Assembly (NCBI GenBank): GCA_029287875.1
Contig: JARFQH010000357.1
Span: 1-26,448, forward strand
Direction: 5' to 3'
DNA: 26,448 bases
From: Desulfobacteraceae bacterium
GTDB taxonomy: Bacteria > Desulfobacterota > Desulfobacteria > Desulfobacterales > SG8-13
Shown here: positions 1 to 7,923 of the stretch, piece by piece
How the letters are laid out: each line of letters begins with the position of its first letter
Numbering within the stretch: the stretch's first letter is position 1
Notes under the pieces: model-generated
Seen by the model: the letters and a program-made list of their open reading frames with translations, nothing else
The model's database searches: none
Told to the model about the DNA's origin: nothing
Translations under genes and position numbers: made by a program

Positions 1-219
1 ACGAAATTTGTGAATGAGTCATCGCCAACCATGGCAGGAAATCCCGTATTGATGCCTTGGAGACACTTAACCATATCATCGTCCGGCAAAGCAAACTTGT
101 TTCGCACGGACGGCATGACCCGGCTCTAAAAAGCGTTGTCAACGATGCTCTCAAATTTGTTGTAACAGTCCGTGCCTTAGGTGGAGGTGGAGATTATGGC
201 AACTTTTCACCATCGTTCC
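1..219. other. No gene recognised at the left edge
   Basis: I see no convincing coding region here on either strand. A plus-strand open frame runs through from position 57, but it continues antisense over the methyltransferase gene and its product resembles nothing I know, so I treat it as a shadow. The stretch lies downstream of the stop of the possible SYLF remnant and could hold the decayed rest of that gene, but I could not match it in any frame. Confidence 0.4.
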
Positions 220-387
220 CTAAATTCCACCTGGTGCCACCGAAAACGCACCGGCGAACGTACCACCCTGATTCTGCACCATGGCTGTCGCTGACATCTG
301 TCCACCGAATTCCCATCCGGAATTCACGAGGTTACTCCATGCGCTTTCCGTTTCGAACATCCAGCGGAATTTTTCAATCCGACCTGA
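220..387 (-). pseudogene. Possible remnant of a SYLF (YSC84-like) lipid-binding domain protein
   Basis: A 55-codon minus-strand frame, with a stop directly upstream and a stop at its end, encodes NSGWEFGGQMSATA followed by GGTFAGAFSVAPGG. From memory this resembles the core of SYLF/YSC84 domains, which contain a GWxFGGQ-like segment and a Gly/Ala-rich GGAxxGAxSVxPG-like segment before a YQLT strand. The YQLT continuation is missing and a TAG follows the GG, so if the match is right only a fragment of about one third of the domain survives. No start codon or ribosome site precedes it. It could also be chance; recognition rests on about 40 residues. Confidence 0.33.
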
Positions 388-410
388 TCAATGAGATTAA
401 ACAAAAACGC

Positions 411-1028
411 TCATTGAGAGGCGTCGGCATCCGGAGTCGGCTTGTCCGCGATGAACCACGCAAAGAGCTCAATGAACTCGCCGGAGGCGGTTACGGTGAA
501 ACCGTTTTTTTCGAGTGCTTCGGCAAATTGCGCCCGGGTAAACCGGTCCTGCTGAGGGTGGTCGAGGAGGCGCCGAAACAGCGGGTGAACGATGTATTTT
601 TCGAGAATTTCTTCAACGTAAAAACGACCCCCGGGTTTGAGCACACGGTACACCTCCCTGATGGTGTCACGCCATTGGACCACATGATGAATCGCACCGA
701 AGTCGAACACCGCATCATACGTGTTGCTCAGGACCGCAATATTTAATGTGTCGCCCACCCATAGAATTGGTTTACGGGGCCGGCGACAAGAAGTGTGTCC
801 GGCCAGTTGCACCATATGTGGGTCGATATCGAAAGCGTGCACATGCTCGGCTCTGAATTCCTCAAAGATGATGCAGGCGCCCATGCCGCGTCCGCAACCG
901 ATTTCGAGCGCCAGACCGCCCCGCATCTTTCCCCCCAGTTTTTTCAGAATCCGGGCTTCAAAATGACGCTGCAGTGCAGCGCGGATGGGGTTGTTCATCA
1001 GGGCTTTTTCGAAGGTATTTAACCGCAT
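411..1028 (-). CDS. Class I SAM-dependent methyltransferase (Methyltransf_11 type)
   Basis: This 205-residue protein is a small cytoplasmic methyltransferase. SAM-binding motif I is ALEIGCGRGMGA (about residues 40-51). An acidic residue at the end of strand 2 (HAFDIDP) should bind the ribose. The strand-4 motif is DAVFDFGAIHHV, and the post-motif is VYRVLKPGGRFYVEE, typical of the ubiquinone/arsenite/small-molecule methyltransferase superfamily. The substrate cannot be read from sequence. The N-terminus (about 35 residues, with FEKALMNNPIRAALQRHFEA) is a helical lead-in seen in some members. It stands apart from the ilvD group: about 215 bp with a dispersed repeat separate it from the next minus-strand gene. 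An 8-bp inverted repeat (388-395 with 410-417) lies at its stop codon but has no U-tract. Confidence 0.85.
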   Translation of the reverse strand: MRLNTFEKALMNNPIRAALQRHFEARILKKLGGKMRGGLALEIGCGRGMGACIIFEEFRAEHVHAFDIDPHMVQLAGHTSCRRPRKPILWVGDTLNIAVLSNTYDAVFDFGAIHHVVQWRDTIREVYRVLKPGGRFYVEEILEKYIVHPLFRRLLDHPQQDRFTRAQFAEALEKNGFTVTASGEFIELFAWFIADKPTPDADASQ

Positions 1029-1053
1029 GGCTGAATATCATGTGGTAATATTT

Positions 1054-1193
1054 AGAGTCTTAGATCGTAACTTCTCCGCAAGATGCGAAGATGTGTTGTA
1101 AAAGTGAAACCACTTAATTCATCGGAAATGGGATTATAGGTTTCAGGTGTCAGGTGTCAGCAAACCCCAAATCCTGAAACCCGAAACCTGAAC
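1054..1193. repeat. Dispersed repeat, uninterrupted copy, ending in three heptads
   Basis: Positions 1054-1150 match 18219-18315 in the same orientation over 97 bp with 7 mismatches and no gap by my manual alignment. The sequence then runs directly into CAGGTGTCAGCAAACC and three tandem heptads (CCTGAAA, CCCGAAA, CCTGAAC; 1173-1193). The same tail is found at 18584-18636, but there it is separated from the 97-bp part by about 270 bp. This copy is therefore the uninterrupted form. It lies between the methyltransferase start and the 105-residue gene's stop and has no coding potential. Confidence 0.85.
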
Positions 1194-1245
1194 ACTGATT
1201 TGGTTGCGGCCGAAGGCCTGCATTGGGAAATATACGGTTTAAAGT

Positions 1246-1563
1246 CTATCGCGGCCGGAGGATGATCACCTCGGGATCGTCTCTCGGAAGATCGAGAACA
1301 AACGCTTCATATATTCCGCCGAGAAGGATATCCACCCGCGGGCTTCGGCTTACGAAAATTCCGTTCTTATCCAGCAAAATATCTCCCTGGTCGTCTTTTT
1401 TGATCTTGAGCGAAAACAACTCGCGCCGACCCTTGTGAATTCTAAAACGGTCGCCGATGGTGAAAGGCCGTTCAGGCAGACAGTCCCTGTGAATGAATAT
1501 CCCGTTGCGATCACGGTCGAACAGGACGATGTTTTGCTTGCCGATCGTTTCTTTCGAGAACAA
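1246..1563 (-). CDS. Hypothetical protein, 105 residues
   Basis: I do not recognise the family. The protein is soluble, charged and rich in predicted beta strands, with alternating stretches such as NGIFIHRDCLPERPF, GDRFRIHKGRRELFSLKI and VDILLGGIYEAFVLDLP. Two similar phrases, DRNGIFIHRD and DKNGIFVSRS, hint at an internal repeat of a small beta motif. The start is TTG at 1563: AGGAGA lies about 6 nt upstream and no ATG or GTG is equally well placed. The gene follows the sirtuin by 47 bp in the same direction and may be the last cistron of the ilvD group. A plus-strand frame over the same bases is less convincing, as it has no ribosome site. Confidence 0.6.
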   Translation of the reverse strand: MFSKETIGKQNIVLFDRDRNGIFIHRDCLPERPFTIGDRFRIHKGRRELFSLKIKKDDQGDILLDKNGIFVSRSPRVDILLGGIYEAFVLDLPRDDPEVIILRPR

Positions 1564-1610
1564 TGGTGTCTCCTGTTTCTGTACAAAGAAGCGCTCAATT
1601 TGGGTTGTAA

Positions 1611-2348
1611 TTAGTCGGTCCGGCGCGACGTTATGGCTTCCAGAATGCGTGCCATCGCTGTTCCGGCTTTTTCGAGAACGACATGGTCGGCATCCGGGAA
1701 TGCCGTTTCAATATTGATTTCCACAATTTTTGCACCGTGCTGCTTTGCCACCACCGGCAGGTGAGCCGCGGGATAGACAACGGCCGAAGTGCCAATCACC
1801 AACATGACCCGGCATGTGCTCGATTCACGGATGGCCACCTCCAGTGCCTCAGGTGGCAATTGTTCGCCGAAGAGAACCGTGTTGGGCTTGAGAACCCCTC
1901 CGCATGCACAGTGGGGCGGATTGCCTTCGGGTATGTTGGGGGCCAGGTAGGTCCTGCCGCATTGCTGGCAGATAATTTCCCGGAGACTGCCGTGGATTTC
2001 AACGACCCTCCGGCTGCCGGCTTTACGGTGCAGGCCGTCGATATTCTGGGTAATCACCTGGCGCACGATTCCCAAGTTCTCCAGTTCAACCAGGGCCCGG
2101 TGAGCGGCATTTGGCTCATAGGAGTCGTAATCCCGGATGAAGTCTCCCCGGATCTGCCAATACTTTGACGGGTCTTTGCGAAACACTTCGATGGAGGCGT
2201 AAACCGTGGGGTCGTATTTTTCCCAAAGCCCTCCTTTTGAACGAAAGGTCGGTATCCCGCTTTCGGCGGAGATACCGGCTCCGGTGAGCACGACACAGTT
2301 TTTCAGTCTCAGCAGGAGCTCCGCGACTTCTATATAAGGAGCGGTCAT
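1611..2348 (-). CDS. cobB: NAD-dependent protein deacetylase, Sir2/CobB family
   Basis: This 245-residue sirtuin removes acyl groups from protein lysines using NAD+, giving nicotinamide and O-acetyl-ADP-ribose, in the cytoplasm. The hallmarks are in order: GAGISAESGIPTFR (23-36), TQNIDGLH (100-107) with catalytic His119 in EIHGSL, a zinc site CQQC (127-130) with CAC (147-149), and VIGTSAVVYPA for the NAD-ribose. The YxxR pair that marks desuccinylase/class III enzymes is absent: the equivalent region reads KYWQIRGDF. This favours deacetylase rather than desuccinylase activity. It starts 9 bp after the small membrane-protein gene and so is probably cotranscribed with ilvD. Possible targets include central metabolic enzymes, but nothing in the window says which. 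Confidence 0.93.
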   Translation of the reverse strand: MTAPYIEVAELLLRLKNCVVLTGAGISAESGIPTFRSKGGLWEKYDPTVYASIEVFRKDPSKYWQIRGDFIRDYDSYEPNAAHRALVELENLGIVRQVITQNIDGLHRKAGSRRVVEIHGSLREIICQQCGRTYLAPNIPEGNPPHCACGGVLKPNTVLFGEQLPPEALEVAIRESSTCRVMLVIGTSAVVYPAAHLPVVAKQHGAKIVEINIETAFPDADHVVLEKAGTAMARILEAITSRRTD

Positions 2349-2357
2349 CCGGTTGTC

Positions 2358-2648
2358 CTATTGCCAGTTTTGGATGATCAGCGGCACGGTTTTCACGAGA
2401 AAGTATAGGGCCAGACCCATAATCAGGACAATGGGCAGCAGCAGCGAGAGCATGAGCGTCTTGGTGGCGAGAGCCTCCCTGCGATCTTTTTCCTTTTTGG
2501 TGTCGGCCCGGTGACGGACCAGAATGATTCCTGCGGGTATCAACAGGGCGATGACAATGATATTTCGCGTCCAGAAAGCAATGGCCGTCAGGATGGCCGT
2601 GGCGACCAGAGCAACATCTATCAGTCCAATTTTTCGCAAAAAGTGCAC
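2358..2648 (-). CDS. Small integral membrane protein, 96 residues
   Basis: Family not recognised. The protein has hydrophobic segments at about 8-26 and 29-44 (VIALLIPAGIILV), then a highly charged linker (RHRADTKKEKDRREA) and a third segment at about 66-86 (MLSLLLPIVLIMGLALYFLV). This gives three probable membrane spans with the charged loop in the cytoplasm. The start is GTG at 2648, 7 bp after the ilvD stop, with only a weak Shine-Dalgarno-like TGAG. Tight spacing on both sides (7 and 9 bp) indicates translation as part of the ilvD-sirtuin operon. An overlapping frame beginning ATGAGCGG at 2655 is a shadow: it has no hydrophobic pattern and runs into the sirtuin. Confidence 0.7.
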   Translation of the reverse strand: MHFLRKIGLIDVALVATAILTAIAFWTRNIIVIALLIPAGIILVRHRADTKKEKDRREALATKTLMLSLLLPIVLIMGLALYFLVKTVPLIIQNWQ

Positions 2649-2655
2649 CGCTCAT

Positions 2656-4347
2656 TTACTCATCGGTCACACATCCTTCGGAAGCCGGCCGGACGTTTTT
2701 GATATACCGGTGTAGCGCGCCCCGCTGGACTTTGAAGGGCGGGGCCTGCCAGCGGCGCCGTCTTTCAGACAGGGTGTCGCCGCCGATGTTCAGGTCGATC
2801 CGTTTGCTTTCTGCATCGATGGTGATCCGGTCGCCATTTTCAACCAGTGCGATCGGACCGCCCTCCTGGGCTTCGGGACAGATGTGGCCGACGATAAATC
2901 CATGCGAACCACCCGAAAAGCGCCCGTCGGTCAGCAACGCCACATCCTTTCCCAGGCCGGCCCCCATGATGGCCGAGGTCGGCGTGAGCATTTCCGGCAT
3001 ACCGGGACCGCCTCGCGGGCCTTCATAGCGGATAACGATGACCTCTCCTTTTTGAATCCGGTTCTCCTCAAGTGCTTTGAGCATGTCCTCTTCGGAGTCG
3101 AAGACATTGGCCGGTCCGCTGAAATGGGTGCCTTCCTTTCCCGTTATTTTTGCCACGGCTCCCGCCGGTGCCAGGCTGCCATGCAGGATCTGCAGGTGAC
3201 CTGTGGTCTTGACGGGGTTGTCCAGCGGGCGAATGATTTCCTGACCGTCCGAAAGATCGGGCAGATCGACCAGGTTCTCCGCCAGCGTTTTCCCGGTGAC
3301 CGTGAGGCAGTCGCCATGCATGAGGCCGGCGTCCAGCAGGCGCCTGATAACCGCCGGCAGGCCGCCGGCACGGTGCAGGTCTTCCTGCACAAATCGGCCG
3401 CTCGGCTTCAGGTCCGCCAGCAGCGGCACGCGGTTGCTGACCGACTGAAAAACATCCAGCGACAACTCTACGTTCACTGCCCGGGCCATGGCGATTAAAT
3501 GCAGGACGGCATTGGTGCTTCCGCCGAGGGCGATGACGACCGCTATCGCGTTTTCAAACGCAGCGCGTGTCATGATGTCCCGCGGCTTGATATCGGCTTC
3601 CATCAATCGGTGGATGGCTTCACCGGCTTGCCGGCATTCGACGCGCTTCTCTTTTGAATCGGCCGGCGTGCTGGAGCTGTAAGGCAGGGTCATTCCCATG
3701 GCTTCGATCGCCGACGCCATGGTGTTGGCAGTGTACATTCCGCCGCAGGCCCCCGGACCGGGGCAGCTTCTCCTGACGATGGCTCTGCGGGTTTCTTCGT
3801 CGATTTCACCGGCGATGAATTCGCCATAGCTCTGAAAAGCCGACACGATGTCGATTTTACGGCCATCATGGTCTCCGGCCCGGATAGTACCGCCATAGAT
3901 CATCAAAGAGGGGCGGTTGAGCCTGCCCATGGCCATGAGGCATCCGGGCATGTTTTTATCGCAACCGGGAATGGAGATGTTGGCATCATACCAGTGAGCC
4001 CGCATGACGGTTTCGATGGAATCGGCTATCAGATCCCGGGACTGCAGAGAATAACTCATGCCTTCGGTTCCCATCGAGATGCCGTCGCTCACTCCGATGG
4101 TATTAAACCTCATCCCCACCAGGCCGGTGGCCTCAACCCCTTTTTTGACTTCGGTGGCAAGGTCGTTGAGGTGCATGTTGCAGGTGTTGCCTTCAAACCA
4201 CATGGTACTGATGCCGACCTGTCCCTTGCCCATGTCCTCGGCGGTCAGGCCGACACCGTACAGCATGGCCTGGGATGCGCCCTGAGACGGGGGTTGCGTG
4301 ATCCGTTGACTGTATTTGTTCAATTTGGAAGGCTTGCTTTTTTCCAT
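2656..4347 (-). CDS. ilvD: Dihydroxy-acid dehydratase
   Basis: IlvD (EC 4.2.1.9) dehydrates 2,3-dihydroxy-isovalerate and 2,3-dihydroxy-3-methylvalerate to the 2-oxo acids that give valine, leucine and isoleucine. The protein is 563 residues, the usual length. The three cluster cysteines of the [2Fe-2S] type are Cys56 (GNTCNMH), Cys129 (IPGCDKNMPG) and Cys201 (GPGACGGMYTANTM). Lys131 fits the carbamylated Mg-binding lysine. The C-terminal part carries YEGPRGGPGMPEM and LTDGRFSGGSHG, which also fit. An AAGGA ribosome site lies 8 nt before the ATG. It is the first gene of a minus-strand group with a membrane protein and a sirtuin; no other branched-chain gene is in the window. A palindrome lies about 90-130 bp upstream. 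Confidence 0.97.
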   Translation of the reverse strand: MEKSKPSKLNKYSQRITQPPSQGASQAMLYGVGLTAEDMGKGQVGISTMWFEGNTCNMHLNDLATEVKKGVEATGLVGMRFNTIGVSDGISMGTEGMSYSLQSRDLIADSIETVMRAHWYDANISIPGCDKNMPGCLMAMGRLNRPSLMIYGGTIRAGDHDGRKIDIVSAFQSYGEFIAGEIDEETRRAIVRRSCPGPGACGGMYTANTMASAIEAMGMTLPYSSSTPADSKEKRVECRQAGEAIHRLMEADIKPRDIMTRAAFENAIAVVIALGGSTNAVLHLIAMARAVNVELSLDVFQSVSNRVPLLADLKPSGRFVQEDLHRAGGLPAVIRRLLDAGLMHGDCLTVTGKTLAENLVDLPDLSDGQEIIRPLDNPVKTTGHLQILHGSLAPAGAVAKITGKEGTHFSGPANVFDSEEDMLKALEENRIQKGEVIVIRYEGPRGGPGMPEMLTPTSAIMGAGLGKDVALLTDGRFSGGSHGFIVGHICPEAQEGGPIALVENGDRITIDAESKRIDLNIGGDTLSERRRRWQAPPFKVQRGALHRYIKNVRPASEGCVTDE

Positions 4348-4434
4348 GGCTGATTCCTTTCAAAGATAGATCTTAAGGGCCCCGGCAAAAAATAATTCCA
4401 CCTCTTGCTTGTCTTATGGCCCGTCTACTGTGTT

Positions 4435-4474
4435 ACATCCACCCACACATATCTCGATATGCGCAGGTGGATGT
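4435..4474. other. Two-tier palindrome between ilvD and the alpha/beta hydrolase gene
   Basis: A 9-bp outer arm, ACATCCACC (4435-4443), pairs with GGTGGATGT (4466-4474). Inside it, CATAT (4448-4452) pairs with ATATG (4457-4461) around CTCG. There is no U-tract on either strand, so it is a poor intrinsic terminator. It lies in the about 280-bp gap that contains the ilvD promoter region and the end of the hydrolase gene. Its place upstream of ilvD fits an operator or an RNA hairpin in the ilvD leader, but neither is proven. Confidence 0.5.
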
Positions 4475-4627
4475 GCTTTGTAGACAAACCATAATCCGGC
4501 GCAACCGTTTGGAATTTTTTCTTACCGTGACCCTAAGTTGCCGTGGCGATCCGCGGTCGGATTTTCAATAACGCCTCTCGATTTTTCCAGCACGACGTCA
4601 GTGGCCAAAGCCACTTGGTCATCACCA

Positions 4628-5527
4628 TCAAATGGCGTGCCGGGTGATTTCTGCAACAATTTGCGGCCAAACGGCTTCGGGCAGGGCATGTCCCATTCCC
4701 GGGATGATTTTCAGCCGGGAACCGGGGATGGCTGCCGCGGTTGCCAGGCCGCATTCAACCGGCAGCAGCGGGTCCGCTTCGCCATGAATCACCAATGTCG
4801 GGACGCTGATGGACTTGAGCTTTTCGGTCCGGTCCCCAGCTGCCATGATGGCGGCAAACTGGCGCGCCACCCCGGCCGGATTCAGTCCGCGTTTATAAGT
4901 CTGTTCGGCCCATTTCCTGGCCAGCGTTTCATTCAACGGCATCGCCGGGCCGCTCAGAATTTTAAAGGCCCGCACGAAACTCTCGACGTAGCCGTCATGG
5001 TCGGGAGGAAAGGGCGTGTAAAGAATTTCGAGCACCTCCGGACTCGGGGGCGGAAGCAACGGATTGCCGGTGGAGGACATGATGGAGGTCAGGCTGCGCA
5101 GGCGCTCCGGAAAGTGTATCGCCATAATCTGACCGATCATGCCGCCCATCGACTCGCCCACGATGTGAGCCCAGTCATAGCCCAGAGCCTTGAGCAGTTC
5201 CGCGGTATCTGCGGCCATGTCTTCGAGCGTGTAGGGCAGTGCGGGCACTTCACCGCGCTGCAGGGCAGACGCTACTGCGGCCGAGTCGGGAACTTGCATC
5301 CAATCGAGCTTCGTCGACAGCCCGATATCGCGGTTGTCGAAGCGGATCACCCGGTAGCCGCCGGCCGCTAACTGCCGGCAGAATTCACCATCCCAAAGAA
5401 CCATCTGGGAGCCGAGGCCCATTATCAGGATCAAAGGGGACGCATCCTTGTCCCCGAAAGTTTGATAGGCGATATTTATCCCGTTGGCACGGGCAAATTC
5501 AACCTCGCTGCGGGAAATATTTAGCAT
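4628..5527 (-). CDS. Alpha/beta-fold hydrolase (esterase-like)
   Basis: This 299-residue protein is an alpha/beta hydrolase with a complete triad: nucleophile Ser126 in GESMGG, Asp252 in HGEADPLLP and His280 in GMGHALP. The oxyanion-hole strand is LILIMGLGSQMVLWD, and RVIRFDNRDIGLS follows, as in the RdmC/methylesterase and haloalkane-dehalogenase-like groups. A cap region lies between about 150 and 225. There is no signal peptide. The natural substrate is unknown; a carboxylic ester is likely. GGAG sits 7 nt before the ATG. The gene follows the RlmI-like gene by 13 bp and is probably cotranscribed with it. Confidence 0.88.
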   Translation of the reverse strand: MLNISRSEVEFARANGINIAYQTFGDKDASPLILIMGLGSQMVLWDGEFCRQLAAGGYRVIRFDNRDIGLSTKLDWMQVPDSAAVASALQRGEVPALPYTLEDMAADTAELLKALGYDWAHIVGESMGGMIGQIMAIHFPERLRSLTSIMSSTGNPLLPPPSPEVLEILYTPFPPDHDGYVESFVRAFKILSGPAMPLNETLARKWAEQTYKRGLNPAGVARQFAAIMAAGDRTEKLKSISVPTLVIHGEADPLLPVECGLATAAAIPGSRLKIIPGMGHALPEAVWPQIVAEITRHAI

Positions 5528-5540
5528 CGATTGTCTCCGT

Positions 5541-6740
5541 TTATCGAACCCGGCAAATCAGCCCTTTCAGGTAGGCGCCTTCGGGGAAGTTAAGCGCCAC
5601 CGCATGATCGGATGCCTGTTCCAGGTGCTCCAGTATCTGAACATCACGGCCGGCATCCAAGGCTGCGTCCGCTACGATTTTCTGAAAAAGGGCGGCATCC
5701 ACATGACCGGAGCAGGAGAAAGTGAACAATACGCCATTCGGCCGGATCAACTTGAAAGCCAGAAGATTGATGTCTTTATAGCCTCGCGCTGCTTTTTTTA
5801 CCTGAGGGCCGGAACCGGCGAACTTCGGTGGATCCAAAATAATCAGATCGAAGCTGCGCCGGGCATCCCGGAAAGATCTGAGCGCCTGAAATACGTCGAC
5901 GCCGATGTTTTCCACGGCGTGGATGTCCAGGCCGTTCAGCGCCAGTTGCCGGTGCAGGATGTCCAGTGCTTCCGGCGACGTCTCCACGTTCACCAGATGT
6001 TCGGCACCGGCTTTGAGAGCCTGAAGGCCGAAACCTCCGGTGTAAGCGAAGCAGTTGAGCACATCGGCACCAGGCGAAAACGCCGCAACCCGTGCCCGGT
6101 TTTCGCGCTGATCCAGATAATAGCCGGTCTTGTGGCCGTGGCGGACATCGACTAAAAGACGCAAGGGCCCTTCACGGATCTCGATTCTTTCGGGTGGTTC
6201 TGCGCCCATCAGGATGCCGCTGGACGGTGCCAATCCTTCTTTCAGTCGGCCGTCACCTTCCGATCGCTCGTAGATGCCGGCTACCGGGATCAGATCCGTC
6301 AACAGTCGCACGACCTCTTTTTTCCAGTGCTCGGCACCGGCGGAAAGAAACTGACACACCAGGTAATCTTCGTAACGGTCGACAATCAGACCCGGCAGTC
6401 CGTCCGATTCCGCATTGACCAGTCGCAAAGCAGAGAGCGCATTCCCGGCCTGAAGCAGATGACGTGACTGTAATGCGCGATTCAGACGGTTTGCAAAAAA
6501 CTTCGGGATAATCTCCTCGGCCGGATCGAAAGACCAGACGCGAACCCGTATCTGGGACCGGGGTGAAACGGCCCCGATAGCCAGCGGAGTGCCGTCCGCC
6601 GACAGCACCCTGACGGTTTCTCCGGCCGATACCGTCGAGCTGGCGCGATCTATCGCACCGGAAAAAATCCAGGGGTGGTGCCGGTGCAGTGATTTTTCCC
6701 GGCCCGGTTTCAGAGTAACGTCGGCCTGGTTTGTGGTCAT
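5541..6740 (-). CDS. rlmI: 23S rRNA (cytosine-C5) methyltransferase, RlmI-like
   Basis: This 399-residue protein matches the RlmI/YccW family, which places m5C in 23S rRNA (position 1962 in E. coli). An N-terminal PUA-like part (about 1-75, with KPGREKSLHRHHPWIFSGAI) binds RNA. A central domain carries NAESDGLPGLIVDRY (109-123) and GHKTGYYLDQREN (202-214). The Rossmann SAM domain follows with VLNCFAYTGGFGLQA (227-241), LDPPKFA (302-308) and the catalytic cysteine 343 in FSCSGH. The length equals the family's usual size. The ribosome site is weak. The hydrolase gene follows after 13 bp. Confidence 0.93.
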   Translation of the reverse strand: MTTNQADVTLKPGREKSLHRHHPWIFSGAIDRASSTVSAGETVRVLSADGTPLAIGAVSPRSQIRVRVWSFDPAEEIIPKFFANRLNRALQSRHLLQAGNALSALRLVNAESDGLPGLIVDRYEDYLVCQFLSAGAEHWKKEVVRLLTDLIPVAGIYERSEGDGRLKEGLAPSSGILMGAEPPERIEIREGPLRLLVDVRHGHKTGYYLDQRENRARVAAFSPGADVLNCFAYTGGFGLQALKAGAEHLVNVETSPEALDILHRQLALNGLDIHAVENIGVDVFQALRSFRDARRSFDLIILDPPKFAGSGPQVKKAARGYKDINLLAFKLIRPNGVLFTFSCSGHVDAALFQKIVADAALDAGRDVQILEHLEQASDHAVALNFPEGAYLKGLICRVR

Positions 6741-6841
6741 CTTAATGGGCTCAACTTGCCTTCCGACATCGACCGTGACTATCGTTTAATTGATCTTTGA
6801 TAGGAGTGTCGATCCATCTGTGATCGACTTAGAACATGAGA

Positions 6842-7372
6842 TTAACCATTCCGCGGGACCTTAACAGCAGGCTTTTCGGTCGGCCCGTCTTTGGCCATCC
6901 GGAATGTGGCCCGAAATTCCATTACCGGTCGTTTGTTTTGATTGAAGAGAGTTGCCCGGCCGTAGAATCGGTTTTGTCTTTTTGCCGTTACGCGGGCTCT
7001 TGCGGTAACGACACCACTTTTAACCGGATACAGAAATTTCGTTTCGATAGAAGTGGTCGCAAAATGGGTGCCGGGCGGCACCAGACTCTTGATCGCCATT
7101 ACCACGGCGGTATCCGCTAGGCTGACCAATGCCCCGCCATGCATCAGTCCGCTTCCCTGAGCGAAATCGATCAGAAACGGCATGGTCAGCACGGCCGTGC
7201 CGTCACGCGACGCGACAATTTTAATGTGCAGCAGTCGCCCGAAATGGGCCGGATCGATCCAGGACCTGGCAGTGATCGTATGCGGACCGGTCAGTGGGGC
7301 GCGATCGGATGAATGACCGCGGTGTTTCCGTGTATCGGGAGGGTCTGTTGCCATTCTCGCGGTTCTTTTCAT
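6842..7372 (-). CDS. Hotdog-fold thioesterase (PaaI/YbgC-like)
   Basis: This 176-residue protein carries a single hotdog domain of the PaaI type, expected to hydrolyse acyl- or aryl-CoA thioesters. The diagnostic helix and active-site motif is GLMHGGALVSLADTA (75-89), with the HGG turn and Asp87. It is followed by TTSIETKFLYPVKSG and GRATLFNQNKRPVMEF strands. The first about 35 residues are basic, Ser/Pro-rich and probably disordered; the domain itself begins near residue 38. The start codon overlaps the stop of the upstream membrane-protein gene (ATGA), which supports this start. A second ATG seven codons in is an alternative. Substrate not readable. Confidence 0.85.
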   Translation of the reverse strand: MKRTARMATDPPDTRKHRGHSSDRAPLTGPHTITARSWIDPAHFGRLLHIKIVASRDGTAVLTMPFLIDFAQGSGLMHGGALVSLADTAVVMAIKSLVPPGTHFATTSIETKFLYPVKSGVVTARARVTAKRQNRFYGRATLFNQNKRPVMEFRATFRMAKDGPTEKPAVKVPRNG

Positions 7373-7680
7373 CCGTCATAGATGCCTAACATCAGGATAA
7401 TCGACAGCGCTGCCAGACCGAGGCTGACGGCAAGCAGGGCGACCGACCTGATAACCCGGGTCGTGTAGGCCGGTTCGAAAGATTCGCCGCGGTTGAAGTT
7501 TATTCTTTCAACATATATACTCACTGCACCGAGCACAACACCGACCGAGGCCACACCCAACAACAGCAGGTGGTCGCCGTTTCTCAGCGCCCAGTTGGCC
7601 AGGACGAGCAGAAAAATCAGCAATATCCAGAAAACATACCGGTAAGCGGATGTCTGGTAGAATTTGCGCAACCTGTCCAT
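7369..7680 (-). CDS. Small membrane protein, 103 residues, three spans
   Basis: Family not recognised. Predicted spans are at about 14-32 (YVFWILLIFLLVLANWAL), 38-56 (LLLLGVASVGVVLGAVSIY) and 77-98 (VALLAVSLGLAALSIILML). A basic N-terminus precedes the first span, and a polar loop containing NRGESFEP separates the second and third. Its stop overlaps the thioesterase start by 4 nt, so the two are translationally coupled and probably act in the same setting. The gene has about 240 bp of apparently non-coding DNA upstream. Confidence 0.7.
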   Translation of the reverse strand: MDRLRKFYQTSAYRYVFWILLIFLLVLANWALRNGDHLLLLGVASVGVVLGAVSIYVERINFNRGESFEPAYTTRVIRSVALLAVSLGLAALSIILMLGIYDG

Positions 7681-7923
7681 ACGTTCCCCTCAGCCCCGAT
7701 TTTTTTTCGAAGCGCCGGGCTCTCGATGTCCGCATTATGTAAAGGGCTCACCCAAATCAAGAAATGGTTAAATAATACACTTCGCACAGTCGTGCAAGAG
7801 CATTGACGCGGTGTTCGGAATCGTTGATAGCTGCCTGAGGCAGGTGCATAGCGGCTGCTTCGGTATCGGATGAGAAACGGGAGCTTTGGCTGAATGGGCT
7901 AAGGCAGATAGGGCCGTCCAAAA

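Noticed and set aside
57..746. Plus-strand open frame of 229 codons at the left edge
   Set aside because: It overlaps the methyltransferase gene antisense; the minus-strand product has clear SAM motifs and this one has none.
2116..2655. 179-codon minus-strand frame across the small membrane protein and sirtuin
   Set aside because: Out of frame with both; the sirtuin frame has all family motifs and the membrane frame has clear hydrophobic spans.
7831..7843. CTGCC-TGA-GGCAG hairpin downstream of cooT as a terminator
   Set aside because: Five-base-pair stem with a three-base loop and no T-tract on either strand.
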